Of a DNA stretch of 64,000 nucleotides, positions 36,830 through 48,999 are shown piece by piece; the first letter of the stretch is position 1, and each line of letters starts with the position of its first letter. This DNA comes from Ailanthus altissimus (taxonomy: Eukaryota; Streptophyta; Magnoliopsida; Sapindales; Simaroubaceae), in contig OX327702.1 in assembly GCA_946807835.1 (NCBI GenBank), positions 8,246,001 through 8,310,000 of the forward strand. Reading direction: 5' to 3'. The notes beneath the pieces were generated by a model. That model had not been told where the DNA came from and did no database searches. It worked only from the letters and a program-made list of their open reading frames with translations. The position numbers were made by a program, and so were the translations under genes.

Positions 36830-38655
36830 AGAAGCAAAAATGAGTACAAAAGGAGCAGCTCTATGAAGTACAAGAACATAAGCCTTAGAGTGAAAAGCTC
36901 CAAATAAGACAAGAGTACCCATCATCGACGAAGTTATAGGTGGGAGATTTAGATAGGGTGAGGAGACATACCATAGAAACGGAAGAGGATGAGTAGTTAG
37001 ATAAGTACAATTGTTATAACTTAAAGGAACATGTGGACTAGTTGGCCAGAAATGGGTAACTAGATGAATTTCAAATAAATCAGAAAAAGAATATTGCACA
37101 ACCAATAGAGAGTCGAGAACCTAGGCCCTCGGCCTAACAAGGAAGAACTACTCTCAATATTCTTTGGTGGAGTATTAAGTGATGTTCAATATTCTAGTTA
37201 CCAAGAAGCCTCAGATATAAATAGTGCCTATCATTGTTATAAAAGAGGATGCTTGGGGTGTCAGTGATCATACAATGATATTGGTAATTACTCTGTAAGT
37301 GGTGGGAATTAAAATTAACTAAATGTTAATCTATCTAAGGAGCTCGATAGACATTATCTTCAAAGAGGCTTTGTATAACCTTGACATCAAATATTTAAAG
37401 ATAGAGAGAATGTAGACCTTATTATACGACTTCGAGGAAAGTTGCATGATGCCACTAGGGTTTGTCACTCTCCCTATGTCTATAGGAGAGAGGCCTTACG
37501 TAAAGACCATAATGGTAAAGTTCATGATGGTTAAGCACCCTTTCCTATATAAGATTCTCATGGGATGATCATTTATGAGAGACTCAAATGTGGACATATC
37601 TATCCACTACCTACAGTTTAAGTTCCTGGCGAGAAAAAGAGTAGGGTCATTTCAGGAGATTAAAAGATAGTGAGAGCTATTATGCGACCTCGGTCAAGAA
37701 GACTTTCTATATTAGCACTGTAGACATAAGGAATTAGCAAAAGCTTAAGTCTTAAGAACCAGCAAGTGAGTTGATCAATCTTCCAAAGTAATCTCTAACA
37801 ACTCTAGCACAGGCTGAGGGGCCAGGATTCCCTTTAACAAGGCCATTAGTATTAACTTTGATCCAAGAAGAAAGTGGAAGATGCCAGAAGATTGAAAAAA
37901 GGTCTACACAAGATTTTCAATAAATTAAGAAGTCGTCCATTCAGTCCTGAATGAGATCACCCAAAGTCTAAGTCTATGCAGTCGATAATGTATGGTTCCT
38001 TAGTCTAGGGGCACTGTTAGAACCCCTTAGCTAAGAGAAAACTCTCTAGAGAGGCTAGTAAAGATTGACTTGAATTTGGAGCCTAAACTCAAGGAAGACC
38101 TGAGTACAATGCTGAATGAGTACTTGGACATCTTTTTCTGGGTGAGGACTTACCTAAAGTGCTATGGGCCTTAGGATCCACAGTCAGATCACGACCAAGT
38201 AGACCCTATTCTCTGTGGCCTTTGGATGTGAAGCAGTATTTCTTGCTGAAAATAGAGTACTGACCCACAAGGTCTTATACTATAAAGAGAATGAGAATGA
38301 GAAGCTACTATAAAAACAATTGGACCTCGCCTAGCAAAGAAGGGAATGGGCCTAAGTCTGAGCGACAATCTACCAATAAAGGATTGCCCTATACTATAAT
38401 AAACATGTTTGTGCACAAGAATTTATTGAGGGTGATCTTGTCTTAAGAAAGGTTTTGTTAAATAAAAAAAACCCAATTGATGAGGTTTTTGGCCCAAATG
38501 AGAGAACACTTATAAAGTTCTCAAAAGGATTATAACAAAGACATACGAGATCGAGCACACAGATAAATGAGCAGTCAGAATACCATAAAATATCATGCTC
38601 CTTAAGAAATACTATCTCTAGTGTTAGGCTTACTATTAATGTGGCCCAACTATCA
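36830..38655 (+). pseudogene. Tat-like Gypsy polyprotein remnant (gag end, protease, integrase end)
   Basis: The order of recognisable parts is as follows. A gag C-terminal block KYNCYNLKEHVD..LARNG lies near 37005-37055. An aspartic-protease region begins SSIDIIFKEALYNLDIKY at about 37340. It continues through GFVTLPMSIGERPY, VKHPFLYKIL and STYHL-like residues to about 37640. A linker block LKEDLSTMLNEYLDIF lies near 38090, and the integrase C-terminal block GDLVLRKVLLNKKNP lies near 38430-38475. Reverse transcriptase, RNase H and the integrase core are missing, and stops are frequent. This is the downstream half of one element whose 3' LTR is the segment at 38656-39265. Confidence 0.75.
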
Positions 38656-39265
38656 TGCACCACCTAAAGATAAATAGTGGACTTTTTAAGGATGTTTACC
38701 TAGATAACAATAAAATCGAACTTGTTCCATCCTTATGCATGGCATAATAACATCAAAATGTTATGGATCTATATTTTTTGCCCATGGATAGATAAACCCT
38801 GACCCTATAACCCTTATTTATTTACCAAACAGGTAAGGAAATACATGAGAAAAAGAAATTGAGTTTGAATGATGATTATAACTCCTTATTATTTTTGAAT
38901 TTAGGTAAGATTATGAGTCCTAATCTATCTTTACTTCTTCTAGTTACATTGCATAAGGCATAAATTATTGTGCACATGAACCCTAATTTGTATTTGGTTT
39001 CATAAAGATATAAACATGTTGTTTTTGGTTCATTGATCCATTTAATTCCATTTTATTACATTCAAGATAATTCAATTGCATCTAAACACTTTCCTACTTG
39101 ACTTAAAGACACTTCTCAAACATAACATTTCCCCTATTTGATCAAACACTAACTTGAGTATCATAGCGATTTTCTTTATAGAAGCATGGTGTTATTCCTG
39201 CAATTCAATGAGTTATTAAGGGCAAAGAGGTAATTTTTATAAGGTTCTAACTTTAAGAAACTTCA
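38656..39265 (+). mobile_element. Tat-like Gypsy LTR, shared by two tandem copies
   Basis: The 610-bp LTR runs from TGCACCACCTAAAGATAAATAG to ..AGAAACTTCA. Its first about 480 bp are matched by 48482-48862 plus 63859-64000. On its left is the integrase end of one element, and on its right a primer-binding site and gag start of another. It therefore serves as 3' LTR to the left copy and 5' LTR to the right copy. Confidence 0.75.
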
Positions 39266-39266
39266 A

Positions 39267-39282
39267 TGGCACCGTTTGTAGA
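39267..39282 (+). promoter_or_regulatory. Primer-binding site of the Tat-like element
   Basis: TGGCACCGTTTGTAGA follows the LTR end by one base. It resembles the TGGCGCCGTTTGTGGG-type sites of plant Tat/Ogre elements, with substitutions. Confidence 0.65.
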
Positions 39283-39337
39283 AAAAGTCTCAGAAAAAGA
39301 AGAATACTTATCCAGTTCAAACAATATCTAAAATCAT

Positions 39338-39873
39338 GACAAACCATTTGAACATTTGCCATTTTGATCTAAATAACACCGAGAACGGAGGCTCTAATGC
39401 TTATAAGATAACAGCTTTCATAATTGATATTCCTATCAGCATGAAAAATTTGTTATCGAAGTTGATCAGCTAGATTAAAGATTATAGAGGGGAGAAATTG
39501 GAACTGCGAGATAAAGTTATGATATTAGAAGGAGGTAGAAATCAAGACAACAATCTCCAGGAAGAACCACTTCAGAATAACAAACACAAACAAACTCCGA
39601 AGGTATGGTTTCTTGATAAAACCCTGAGTAAAACTCTATCCAAGGAAGAGTTAGAGAACCTACCCTAGAAGTTTCAAAACAATTAGGCGGAAAAGACATA
39701 AAAGCTTACATCTTCAAAGAAGCAAGATGTATACAAAGATGTGCAAGTCAGGAACTTCTAAAGAAGCAATGGCTTTAGTAAGAAAGGTTAACCAAGATTC
39801 TTTCATTGATGCAATAAGAATGGCCAAAAGACTAGATAAGTTCAACATACCCAACTTTCACATGCTCAACAAG
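39338..39873 (+). pseudogene. N-terminal gag remnant of the second Tat-like element
   Basis: A frame beginning MTNHLNICHFDLNN shortly after the primer site continues with stops through IPISMKNLLSKLI and ELRDKVMILEGGRNQDN (an acidic, coiled-coil-like stretch) until the LTR that starts at 39874. Position and composition fit the variable N-terminus of Tat gag. The capsid core is not recognisable here. It is non-functional. Confidence 0.5.
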
Positions 39874-41213
39874 TGATATTGTATTTTATATCTATTATTT
39901 TGATCTTCTAGACTTGGTAATGGTTTAATATGAATATGAATATGTGGCATTTTATATGTGTTAATATCATTTTATAGGTTTTAAGTCGACGATGCAACAA
40001 AAAGAGCAAAAATAAAGAAAAATGGCAAAACGATCATTTCACATACTCAAGTCACGACCTAAGATCTCAAGCCACAACCTCGGAGCAATAATTGGAAGAT
40101 AAGTCAATGCTTATAGGTCGTGCATCTAGTTAAGCCAAGCTTCAGAGCTGCTGGACAAAATAGGAAACCTAATTTTTTTCTTGTTTCAAAATTTGCCTTA
40201 ATAAGAGCCTACACATGAGACTTAAAATTCACTATTTAAAAGTGAATAGGAGAGTAGGAAATTAGAGAGAGATGAACACTTTTCTACATAAAAAATACTT
40301 AGAGGCTAAAAAATCTTAAAGATTATTAAAGGATTGAAGCCTTAAAGACTATCTCTATCATAGTTTCTTTCTTTTTCTCTTTCTTTCTGTGCCTTGATTT
40401 GAAATTTGTATTTATGGACATTATTTTAAGCATATTTGCATCTAAGAATTTCTTAATTATTTTAGTAATGGAAATATTTATGTTTGGCTAGATTTTCATT
40501 CTAGATCTTGATGTAACTTTATTTATACTATGTTTGGAATATTTAGTTAAGTGTCAATAACATTTTATTTCAATTTATTTATGTTTCTCTTTGCTTAATG
40601 TTTCTAATTTGTTGGAAAATGAATTAACTAACTTAGATTATGAATTTTAATGCTTAGGAAAGATTGGTTCATTTATAAGATTTGAGAAATACAATCTTAG
40701 TTGTAATTGAGTTCAGGAGGCCAATAGTACTTTGATGATTAACAAAAGGGTTGCTTAATAAATGTATAAGTAAACAAGTTAGATAGGGATATCAACTTGA
40801 ATATTTATACATAAGATCTCATTTGACACTTAGAAAAGATAATGAGATTAATATTTAAACCCTTGATTAATAAATTGAGTGAAAATAGTTAATAATTACT
40901 AAATATGAAGAACATAGAAAGAATATAGTGAAGTCAAGACCCTAGAATTCCTCTATTATAGATTTTCCATTTTATTAAATTGTTAATTTTAATTATGGCT
41001 TTATTAATCATTTTAATTAGTTTTGCTAGTTTAAATTTATTTAGCTCTTGTAATTAATTTAAAATTAAAGTTTTCTAGATAAAATTAAGTTATGAAAACC
41101 TATAGTTCTTAGCATAAACTTAGAAGAACAATCTTCGTGGGACGATACTCTATTTATCAGTTTATTACTTAATCGTGACCCGTGTGCTTGCGATTTTTTT
41201 AAATATATATGCA
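39874..41213 (+). mobile_element. Gypsy-type solo LTR inserted in the Tat gag
   Basis: The segment starts TGATATTGTATTTTATATC. It carries a TATTTAAAAGTG promoter-like region near 40230 and an A-rich leader. It ends with the family block gaacaatcttcgtgggacgatactc..tattactta..cgtgtgcttgcg and then atatgca near 41213. It has the same organisation as 7521-8770 and 54282-56376. No primer site follows and no clear target duplication was found, so the right end is approximate. Confidence 0.6.
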
Positions 41214-42997
41214 TGTCAATAAATAATAGGATTGGGAATCATGAACAACATATATTCCACTTCAATTCCAACATGATAATGCATGCGTACAATAAACCCT
41301 TGAAGTGCATTACTTTCCCCTTGAGCCTAAAGAATTCAGTCTAAGTCTAGTTTCGAGGACTCAAAGAGAATTAAATTTCTTCTTTCGAAGAATTGAAACC
41401 ATTTGGCAAGTCAAGGGACCCTAAAATCCGCTCTTTAGCTATAAGTTATGCAGAACAGACGACGACAAGCCTTGTTTCCTTCAACTAATTCAAGCGATTC
41501 ATGCAACGGGGAAAGTCATCTCATTAGAGCTAGATTCCTCTATGTTGGGGGGCTGGCCTGGCCTTACGTTATAGGTAGTTGTTTTCCCTACGACTTGTTC
41601 TTGTTATGGTTGATCTAATGTTTATTACACAGGAAGAAATAGGAATAGATATAGAAGTCAAGGGAGTAAGCCCCCGTCCCTCGATTCCCCAATTGATAAA
41701 CCCCCTTAATAATCCCCCACCAGAGGAGCAGAGAGAGCCCTCACCTTCGAGGGGATTTTTTTTTTATTTATAGAAATTAGGTATTTTTTTATGAGTGAAA
41801 CGAATTCTATGACCATTTTCACTAAATAAAAAAACTTCTTTTTCGATACCCTTTTGTATGGTACCATTAGAAAATTTGATTATTGCATTAAAACCCACGA
41901 GAATGCCCATAAACAAAGTGAATAGAAGGAAATAGAGAGTCCTCCCGGAGGCGAGGGCTCTCTCTGCTCTAATTCTCCTTCGGTGGGGGATTATTAAGGG
42001 GGTTTGGGGGATATCAATGAATTCCCTGGCTCATTGTACACTGCATCCAAAACCAAAAGAATAAGAAGAAAACTTCAGACCTTTTCTCTATGAAGCAAGG
42101 AGGCAATAAATTAATTCGAAGCTTCTTTAATTGATTCAATTGAGAACTTAGCGAGCTTGGAAGCTTTAACTCTGAGATAGCAGCCTAAGCCTATTGAAAA
42201 GTAATGACACCATCAATTCCATACTACAAGTATTTAGTTCGAAAGAATTTTACTTCTTTTGAATTAATTAACTAGAGATTAGAACAGTGGATAAGTGAGG
42301 AAGAAGAAGAAGCTTCCATGAAAAGAGGCTTATATGATAATAATCAAGAAAGAAAAAAGTTCTTTCTAGAAGGGGAATTATGGGAAAAAAACCTCAAAAC
42401 AAAGATAGAACCAGAAAAGACCTTCCAACCAATCGAGAGGCAGCAATGAGAAGAGATTAAAGAGATCATTTAAATTATGTATTCCATAAATACGCCATTC
42501 GAGAAAATATGGGCAAAGCATAAGGATTCTGAAATTTTCTGGAAACATAAGGCCATAAAACATCAATGGAACAAAGGGACAATTCTAAACACAATTCCTT
42601 CCATAACGATTATCAATATATAGGCTATAGATGTTAAGCCCGAAGGTTTTAAATCCATAATCTAATGAAAAAGAGGCATTTATCTGAGTATAAATTAGAA
42701 ACTGGCCTAAACAGAATGTAGAACTAGTGAGGGAACTAAAAGGCACAATGAAGAAAGATAATGAAGAAATTATGATATTGAATTCCATCCATGGATCTCC
42801 ATTCAATATTGATAATATAAAAAGGAGGTTTGTAGAACTGGTAACAAAAGAAATTGACAAAGAAAAGCTTTCTATATTAGAAGGTCCATAGAAAGATTGC
42901 CTACCTATTGCGAACTCCATAGAAACTTATTTATAAGGATGGTTGACAACCAATTTTATGTAAATTTTTTCCATAGCTAACTATCAGAGATAGAAGG
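41214..42997. other. Block of unknown, possibly organelle-derived DNA
   Basis: This block is unlike the surrounding retroelement sequence: less AT-rich, with runs of C and G and a long inverted repeat (41698-42005). A plus-strand frame near 42725-42940 (KDNEEIMILNSIHGSPFNID.. then VELVTKEIDKEKL) and another at about 42280-42450 read well with few stops, but I cannot place them in a family. A minus-strand frame in the hairpin loop (about 41935-41775) encodes a short hydrophobic peptide ending NFYK. Composition and texture recall plant mitochondrial intergenic DNA. That is an inference, and no mitochondrial gene was recognised. Confidence 0.3.
41698..42005. repeat. Inverted repeat, arms 45-53 bp, 210-bp loop
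   Basis: The left arm 41698-41742 (aaacccccttaataatcccc..gcagagagagccctc) is the reverse complement of the right arm 41953-42005. The first 24 bases and last 15 bases match perfectly, and the right arm has an 8-base insertion between them. The loop is 41743-41952. The arms are much more GC-rich than neighbouring DNA. Confidence 0.9.
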
Positions 42998-45605
42998 TGT
43001 GAGTGATTTTAAACCTAGGGTGTATGCATGTGAGAAATAGTACATTGTAAAGCTTTTGGTATTTAGTCGAATCGGAGTACCCGCTTTAAAACAACCCATT
43101 CACAATTCTAGTTCCTCAACATGGTGGGCTTGAAGAAGCTAGAATAACAACTTTTCTAACAAATGATTCAACTCTTAAATCCTTATTTCTACCTTATAGT
43201 ATGTGTAACTAAAAAATGAAAGAAAAAAATGGAAGAATTGTGTTTTTGTACTAATAAATTTAAAGTAAAAGTATAAAGAGCAAAATCCATATAAAATTAT
43301 AATAGTAAGTTATTAAAAAATTAACTAATATATAAATAAAATTATTGAAATTTAAAATATTCTAACTTATTTATTTTTTGTAGAATTTTTTTTTTTAGCC
43401 TTTGAGTTAGGAATAGGAAGATCTAATACAAATTTGAAAATAGAATAAAATCACTAATGTACTATGTGCCACAATTATGGGTTTATTTATATAAGTTAAA
43501 TTAAAGAAAAATTATGTAGAAAAAAAATTACAACTATAAATTTTTTTTGTATTAAGATAAGATAATTAAGTTAGAAAATATAAAAATAGGGGCCACTTAT
43601 AAATTAAAAATAATTTTTTTATTAGAGAAAGACATTAAAATAAAAAAAAAGGATATTGTTTAAATATTAGATAATATATTAAAAAGTATTCTTTTAAAAT
43701 TTTATACTTAGTGAGTTAAATTATCAATTTAAAAAAGTGGCTTATATTAAACTAATTGCTCTTTTATTATTTTTTTTTCTTTTATTTTCTTATCTAATGG
43801 CGTCTATTATGTTTGCTATTAGTATTTTATTTATTATTATATTTTATTTTCTCACCTAATAGCATCTATTATATTTGCTATTAATGTTTTGTTTATTATT
43901 ATTTACAATAAACCAAATGAAAACAGAACAAAATAGAAATCATTTAAATGAATTTGACCTTAATTTAGACCAAATATGAAAACACTTTCTCATTATTAAG
44001 AAACATCTTAAGATCTACCATTAACAAATGCCACTCATTTATACTTATCATATCATTTAATTAATATTAAATAAATAATTTAATCATATTAAATCATGAT
44101 AGAAATACATGCCAATTTAAATAAAAAAATTAATTGTTTGATTTTAATTTAAATAATAATATCATATATTATTATTATTATTATTATTTTATTCAATAAA
44201 CAGTTTAATGAATAAAATAATTATATTATATGTCCAACAAATAAGGTCATTTTAGTAATTTCTAAATCAAACAATAATTGGCCCACATGTGTCATGTGTC
44301 AACATCCCATTGGTCAACAATTAATTGTTAACTAATTGATGTACTTAACTCTTAAGTCTTAATACGTGCACGACCAGAGGAAAATTGAAGTATATTTTCG
44401 GTTTGTTAGAATTTTTTGGATCGAATTATTTAATCCAATATGCTGCCCCAGTGCACAACGAGTACACTTCATATTGCGAAACTCTCTAGATCTACTCCCG
44501 ATTTGTCAAGTAGAACTATTCTATGAGTTCGAGAATGATGCCTCACGCACACGTTACAAATATTACAAATTAGTGCAGTAGACCATATAAGTTGAGGTTA
44601 TAGCGCACACGTATAATCCTTCCGCCAATTATATCCTAGAAGAGCAGAGATATAGATCACTACCGTCAAATCCTTATGTGTTCATCAATGAACTTATCTC
44701 CAGACACGTATCTTAATAAACAATATATGCAAATACTTTTATACTATTATTTAACCCTATAGGAAACTCTTTTCCCGGGTTTGTTACTTATGGCCATAAG
44801 ACTTTCTAAGATACTGTCTCTGAGCATCCGAATATATAACTTATCTATGTGAGTTGACGGATTCTATATCTATACACAACGGACTCTATAAGTATTAAAC
44901 TATACCCAGTGACACCCAGCGGTCACACCATGAAAAGTCTATGACATATGTGGAACCGAAGTATAATAGATCACTTACAAGCCCACTGTGGTACTCAGGT
45001 CAAAGGACCACGTTTACTACTCAACTCAATAGAACCTTCCATTGACGACTTCATGGGATGTCTATTGGGGTCCTCGTTGAGGCTATTCAGTATTTAGTCC
45101 TTACTGAACACCTGTATGCTATACGAACTTCTATTAAGTCTATGGTTAGCTAAGAATAACCATTTACACCATCTATACACTGGTATATAAAAAAAGATTC
45201 CCCCGATAGACTTGCATTGGTGAATCAAGACCAGGAACATATAATTTGAGAATAAACTTACATAATAATATTTCTTAGCACTTATTGCAACTCTTGCAAC
45301 TATATTATTACTAATGTAGTCTCAGGTCTTTGTACCATCACAGACAAGATTCTAACTCTTAGACTCCACTGATCATGCTAACTCTTTAGCATTTATAGTT
45401 TTCAGTGATGCTAACTCTTGACATTGATCTAAACTTCTTTAGACCAAATCTGAACTCCTTCAGATCATATAATGTCTGTAGCGTCACAAGCATTGAACCT
45501 TTTAATAATAGTAATTAGCAATTTAACAAATAATGTACTATATAAATATTATAAAACAAAATATTAATACAATAATGGGATGACACGTGAGCACAAATCC
45601 TAACA
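42998..45605 (-). mobile_element. Solo LTR related to the Copia element, minus orientation
   Basis: Read minus, a 2608-bp segment starts TGTTAGGATTTGTGC at 45605 and ends near 42998. It is flanked by GAAGG (42993-42997) and GAAGA (45606-45610), a one-mismatch 5-bp duplication. It follows the Copia LTRs at 48863 and 59328 and the solo LTR at 60278-62435 block by block (ctgcccc-agtgcaca-cgagtacact; ggtgtatgcatgtg; caactcttaaatcc). It is a diverged member of the same family with no internal region. Confidence 0.75.
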
Positions 45606-46964
45606 GAAGAAAAAGATGAGATATAAAGGCTGCTATTCAAGATAATAGCAAAAGAACAGAGATGCGGGATCAAAGAGACTTCTACAACTCTTTCTATTAC
45701 ACACGAACTCGAGGAAATAAGTTTTCTTGAGAAGACCTAACTAATTTAATGATGTCATATTAGATTGTTAGTAGTTAGCTTAAATGTCAATGAAATCATT
45801 GTAGGAAGGATCCTAGTAAATGAAGGTAGCAATACTGACATACTATTTTGAAAAGTATTTAAAGGGTTTAAACTTGATGAGAAAGACTTGAGAAGTTGCA
45901 ACACGGAGCTAATAGCCTTTAGAGAAGGCAAAATATAGGTTAAATGAGTCATCACCTTACTTTCATAGCAAATGAGAAGCAACTAAAAATTGACTACTTG
46001 GTCGGCAAAGCATGCACAACATAAAACACCATAGTCAGATGCTTCTGGATCCACTACATGGAATCCATTCCCTTTATACTCCATCAAATAGTTAAATGCA
46101 TCTCAGCCACTAAAAGAGGGATAATAGATATAAAGGGTGAACAGATCTAGGCTAAGCATTGCTATTCTAATTCCTTGAAGTCAACTACTTATATACTTAA
46201 AAGTGAAGAGGCAGTGAGAACCTCCAAGAAAATTGACGAAGAATTCAAAAGACAAGTCATCGTCGACTTTGACTTAGCCAAAGGAACTTCCCCTAGAGAA
46301 AAATATTCACCGCTCACTACTAAAAAGACTAAAGAAGTAGTCTTGGACCTTGGAGCTCCTGATCGTAAAGTCCTCATCGACTTTGACTTAGCTAAAGGAG
46401 AAAGAGAAATGATGATAAAGTTAGTAATATGAAACTAAGACATCTTTGCTTTGTCCCACAAAGACATGATAGGGATCAACCCAAAAGTTTTGTGCCATGA
46501 GTTAAATATTTATAAATATTATAAGCTGATCTGACAAAAGTAGCAAATATACATAAACATTATAAGCCGATTTAACAAAAGTAGCAACGATTCACTCCTA
46601 AATAAAGTCAAATTATAAGCAAAGAAGTTGATAGATTACCAAAGATCAAATTCATATAAGAATTTAACTATCCAGATTGGCTCCCCAATGTAGTTGTAGT
46701 GGGAAAGAAAAATGAAAAATAGAGATTATATGTAGACTACACCAATTTGAACAAGGCCACACCCAAAAACTCCTTCCTACTTTTGAAAATTGATCAAATG
46801 GTAGATGCAATGACAAGATATGAGAAACTCATTTTTGGATGCATACAATAGGTATAATAAGATTCGAATGACTAAAGAGGATGAGGAAAAGACTAGCTTC
46901 ATCATTGAACGAAGAGCTACTATTCAAAGTGATACCCTTCAAACTAAAGAACATATGAGCCATC
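45606..46964 (+). pseudogene. Tat-like Gypsy protease and reverse-transcriptase (N-terminal part) pseudogene
   Basis: A protease-like stretch reads ILVNEGSNTDILF near 45810-45850, where the catalytic Asp of the usual DNGSS/A motif has become Asn. After degraded sequence, reverse-transcriptase blocks follow near 46620-46935: KEVDRLPKIKFI, YPDWLPNVVVV, KNEK.RLYVDYTNLNKATPKN, LLKIDQMVDA and KEDEEKTSFII. Stops and frameshifts are common. The gene is split by the solo LTR at 46965-48251 and resumes at 48252. Confidence 0.8.
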
Positions 46965-48251
46965 TGATGCGATATTTCTATATCTTATAATTGAGTGCAA
47001 GTATACACTATTGTATGCAAGTAATAAAAAGACTTAATAAGTCGGATGTCGAACTCACATGGATAATTTTTACTTTCTAACCAAGTACTAAAATTATGTA
47101 TTTCTAATAATTATTCAGAAAAAAAATAAAATCTAAAAATGAATGCAGAAAATATAAAAGCAATGACACAATGTAAAGAGAATTAGATGATAGCAATATA
47201 GAGAAAACCTAGGATTAATACTATCCCTCAATATCCATTTTAATAATTAATCCTCTAATATTTAACTCTCATAGTCTTTACTATTGATTAAGACACTAAT
47301 GTATTCACAAGCCTCTTCTAAGGTCATGCAAGTATACCATAATTTATCAAATACCTATATTCCTATGGTACTTGAAATAAATTAAGATTCATTAAGATTA
47401 GGTCTTATTGATCATACATGCCAATTATGTATATTCCTATCCTAAATTAAAACTTGCATATACAACATTGAATGTTACTCTACAATCATACATCAAATTA
47501 CCTAAGTCTAAATATCATGATTCCTCTTCCTCGTTTATCAATAATAGTACCAATTCATTCACCATATATTGGCCAGATATATTGAAGCATTAAGAATAAA
47601 TAAGTTGAATAACAAAGAACTAAGTTTATTAAATATTAAAAAGATATGACAATTAAGCACACATATTGAGTTCAAGTATTAACCCTAGAAAATAAATTTA
47701 GTTCATGACTATAAAAGAACAGCAGTAAAAATAATAATACAATCAATAGCAAACCGATATAAATCGTGCTCTTAATTGTGCTACCTAAGATATTCTTGAT
47801 GCCGAAGAACACCTTTATCTCTCTTTATGGTTGCTTTAATTAAACTTTTATTGCTTTCTAAGACTTGTGCTCTGTATTCTTGATGTTCTTCGATTACTTT
47901 TGGGTGCTATAAGTTCACTTTTAAAGTCCAGGGATGAGTAGCCTTTTATAGAGATTGATATAATCTTAAAAATCTTAATTCTCGTCGGACTAGGACTCGT
48001 ACTACCGTTGGGGCGCTATGCTATTGTCGCAGGGGTACTATGTGTAAAAGACCTTACCACTGGAGCGATGAGGTGTTGGTGGTGGAACGCTGGCTTATTA
48101 CTGGCGCGATGATAATCTGGCACTAGTCGCGACTTAAACAGGTCATCTTTTTTGATTTTCTTATTTTGATCACTGTTCTAGGGTTGGGGCGAAAATCCTT
48201 GTGGCGATGAGGCTACAGATTTATATTTTAAAATCTTTTCATTTTAGTTTA
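46965..48251 (-). mobile_element. Solo LTR (family A), minus orientation, in the RT gene
   Basis: The segment starts TGATGCGATATTTC and follows 21507-22780 closely (same ctcgtcggactaggactcg block at about 47982 and 22519). It stops at cattttagttt near 48251, without the last 140-190 bp and the ..CTTATCA end of the copy at 21507. It is a 3'-truncated solo LTR lying in antisense within the RT coding region. The truncation removed any right-hand target duplication. Confidence 0.75.
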
Positions 48252-48481
48252 CAAGGTCTTTAGAAAATGCCTAGGTAAAATAATAGAGGTGTACATCGAT
48301 GATATTGTAGTGAAAAGCAAAAAGGTCGAGGATCACATCATCGATCTATAAGAAGTCTTCAACGTCTTGCGAAAGTACAAGATCCAACTAAACTTAGCTA
48401 AGTTCACCTTTAACATATCCTCTAAAACCTTATTTAGGAATATCGACAGTACGAGAGGGATAGAAGAAGATCCTACCCATT
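48252..48481 (+). pseudogene. Reverse-transcriptase fragment with YIDD motif
   Basis: This is the continuation of the RT interrupted at 46965. It reads KVFRKCLGKIIEVYIDDIVV, with the catalytic YIDD at 48292-48303, then KKVEDHIIDL, VLRKYKIQLNLAKFTF and STRGIE. It joins the 3' LTR directly at 48482, so RNase H and integrase are deleted. YIDD is a variant of the usual YVDD/FVDD of Tat elements. It is non-functional. Confidence 0.85.
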
Positions 48482-48862
48482 TGTGCTAACTAAAGATAAA
48501 TAGTGGGCTTTTTAAGGATGTTGGCCTAGGTAATAATAAAACAAACCTAACATATCCTCATGCATGGCTCAATAATGTCAAAATGTTTAGGATCCAAATT
48601 TTTTACCTATAGATAGGTAAAACCCAACCCAATAACTTGAGAGTATTTACCAAACAAGTAAGGAAATATGCAAGAACAAGGAATCATGTTTGAATGATGA
48701 TTATAACTCATTTATTATTTTTGAATTTAGGCATGATTATAGGTCATAATCTATCTTTACTTCTTCTGGTTAAATTGCTATAAGGCATAATTTATTGTGC
48801 ACATGAATCCTATTTTAGATTTGGTTTCATCATTATATAAGCATATTGTTTTTGCTTTATTG
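48482..48862 (+). mobile_element. Tat-like 3' LTR, left part, split by the Copia element
   Basis: It matches 38656-39030 (ctaaagataaatagtgg; tgaatgatgattataactc; ggcataattattgtgcacatgaa). It is broken at 48862 by the Copia 5' LTR and resumes at 63859. The junction bases are TATTG (48858-48862) and CATTG (63859-63863), and the uninterrupted copy at 39031 reads CATTG. Confidence 0.85.
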
Positions 48863-48999
48863 TGTTGGAGTTGGTACTTTCGTGCCATTCCAATATTGTA
48901 TAAATATGAATTGTTAATATTTATGCAATATACATTTCAAATAATCATTAGTATTAAATATGTATATGGTACAATAATTGTAACATTATAAATATTGTA

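Noticed and set aside
46175..46432. 85-codon frame with two DFDLAKG repeats
   Set aside because: It lies in the decayed protease-RT region of the Tat-like element. The two DFDLAKG repeats are notable, but I take the frame as part of the degraded polyprotein, not a separate gene.
36830..48481. Pararetrovirus (caulimovirid) integration as an explanation of the RT fragments
   Set aside because: The protease-RT spacing, GSSIDIIF and NVVVV..DYTNLNKA blocks, LTRs and primer-binding site all fit Tat-like Gypsy elements. No movement-protein or coat-protein signature was seen.
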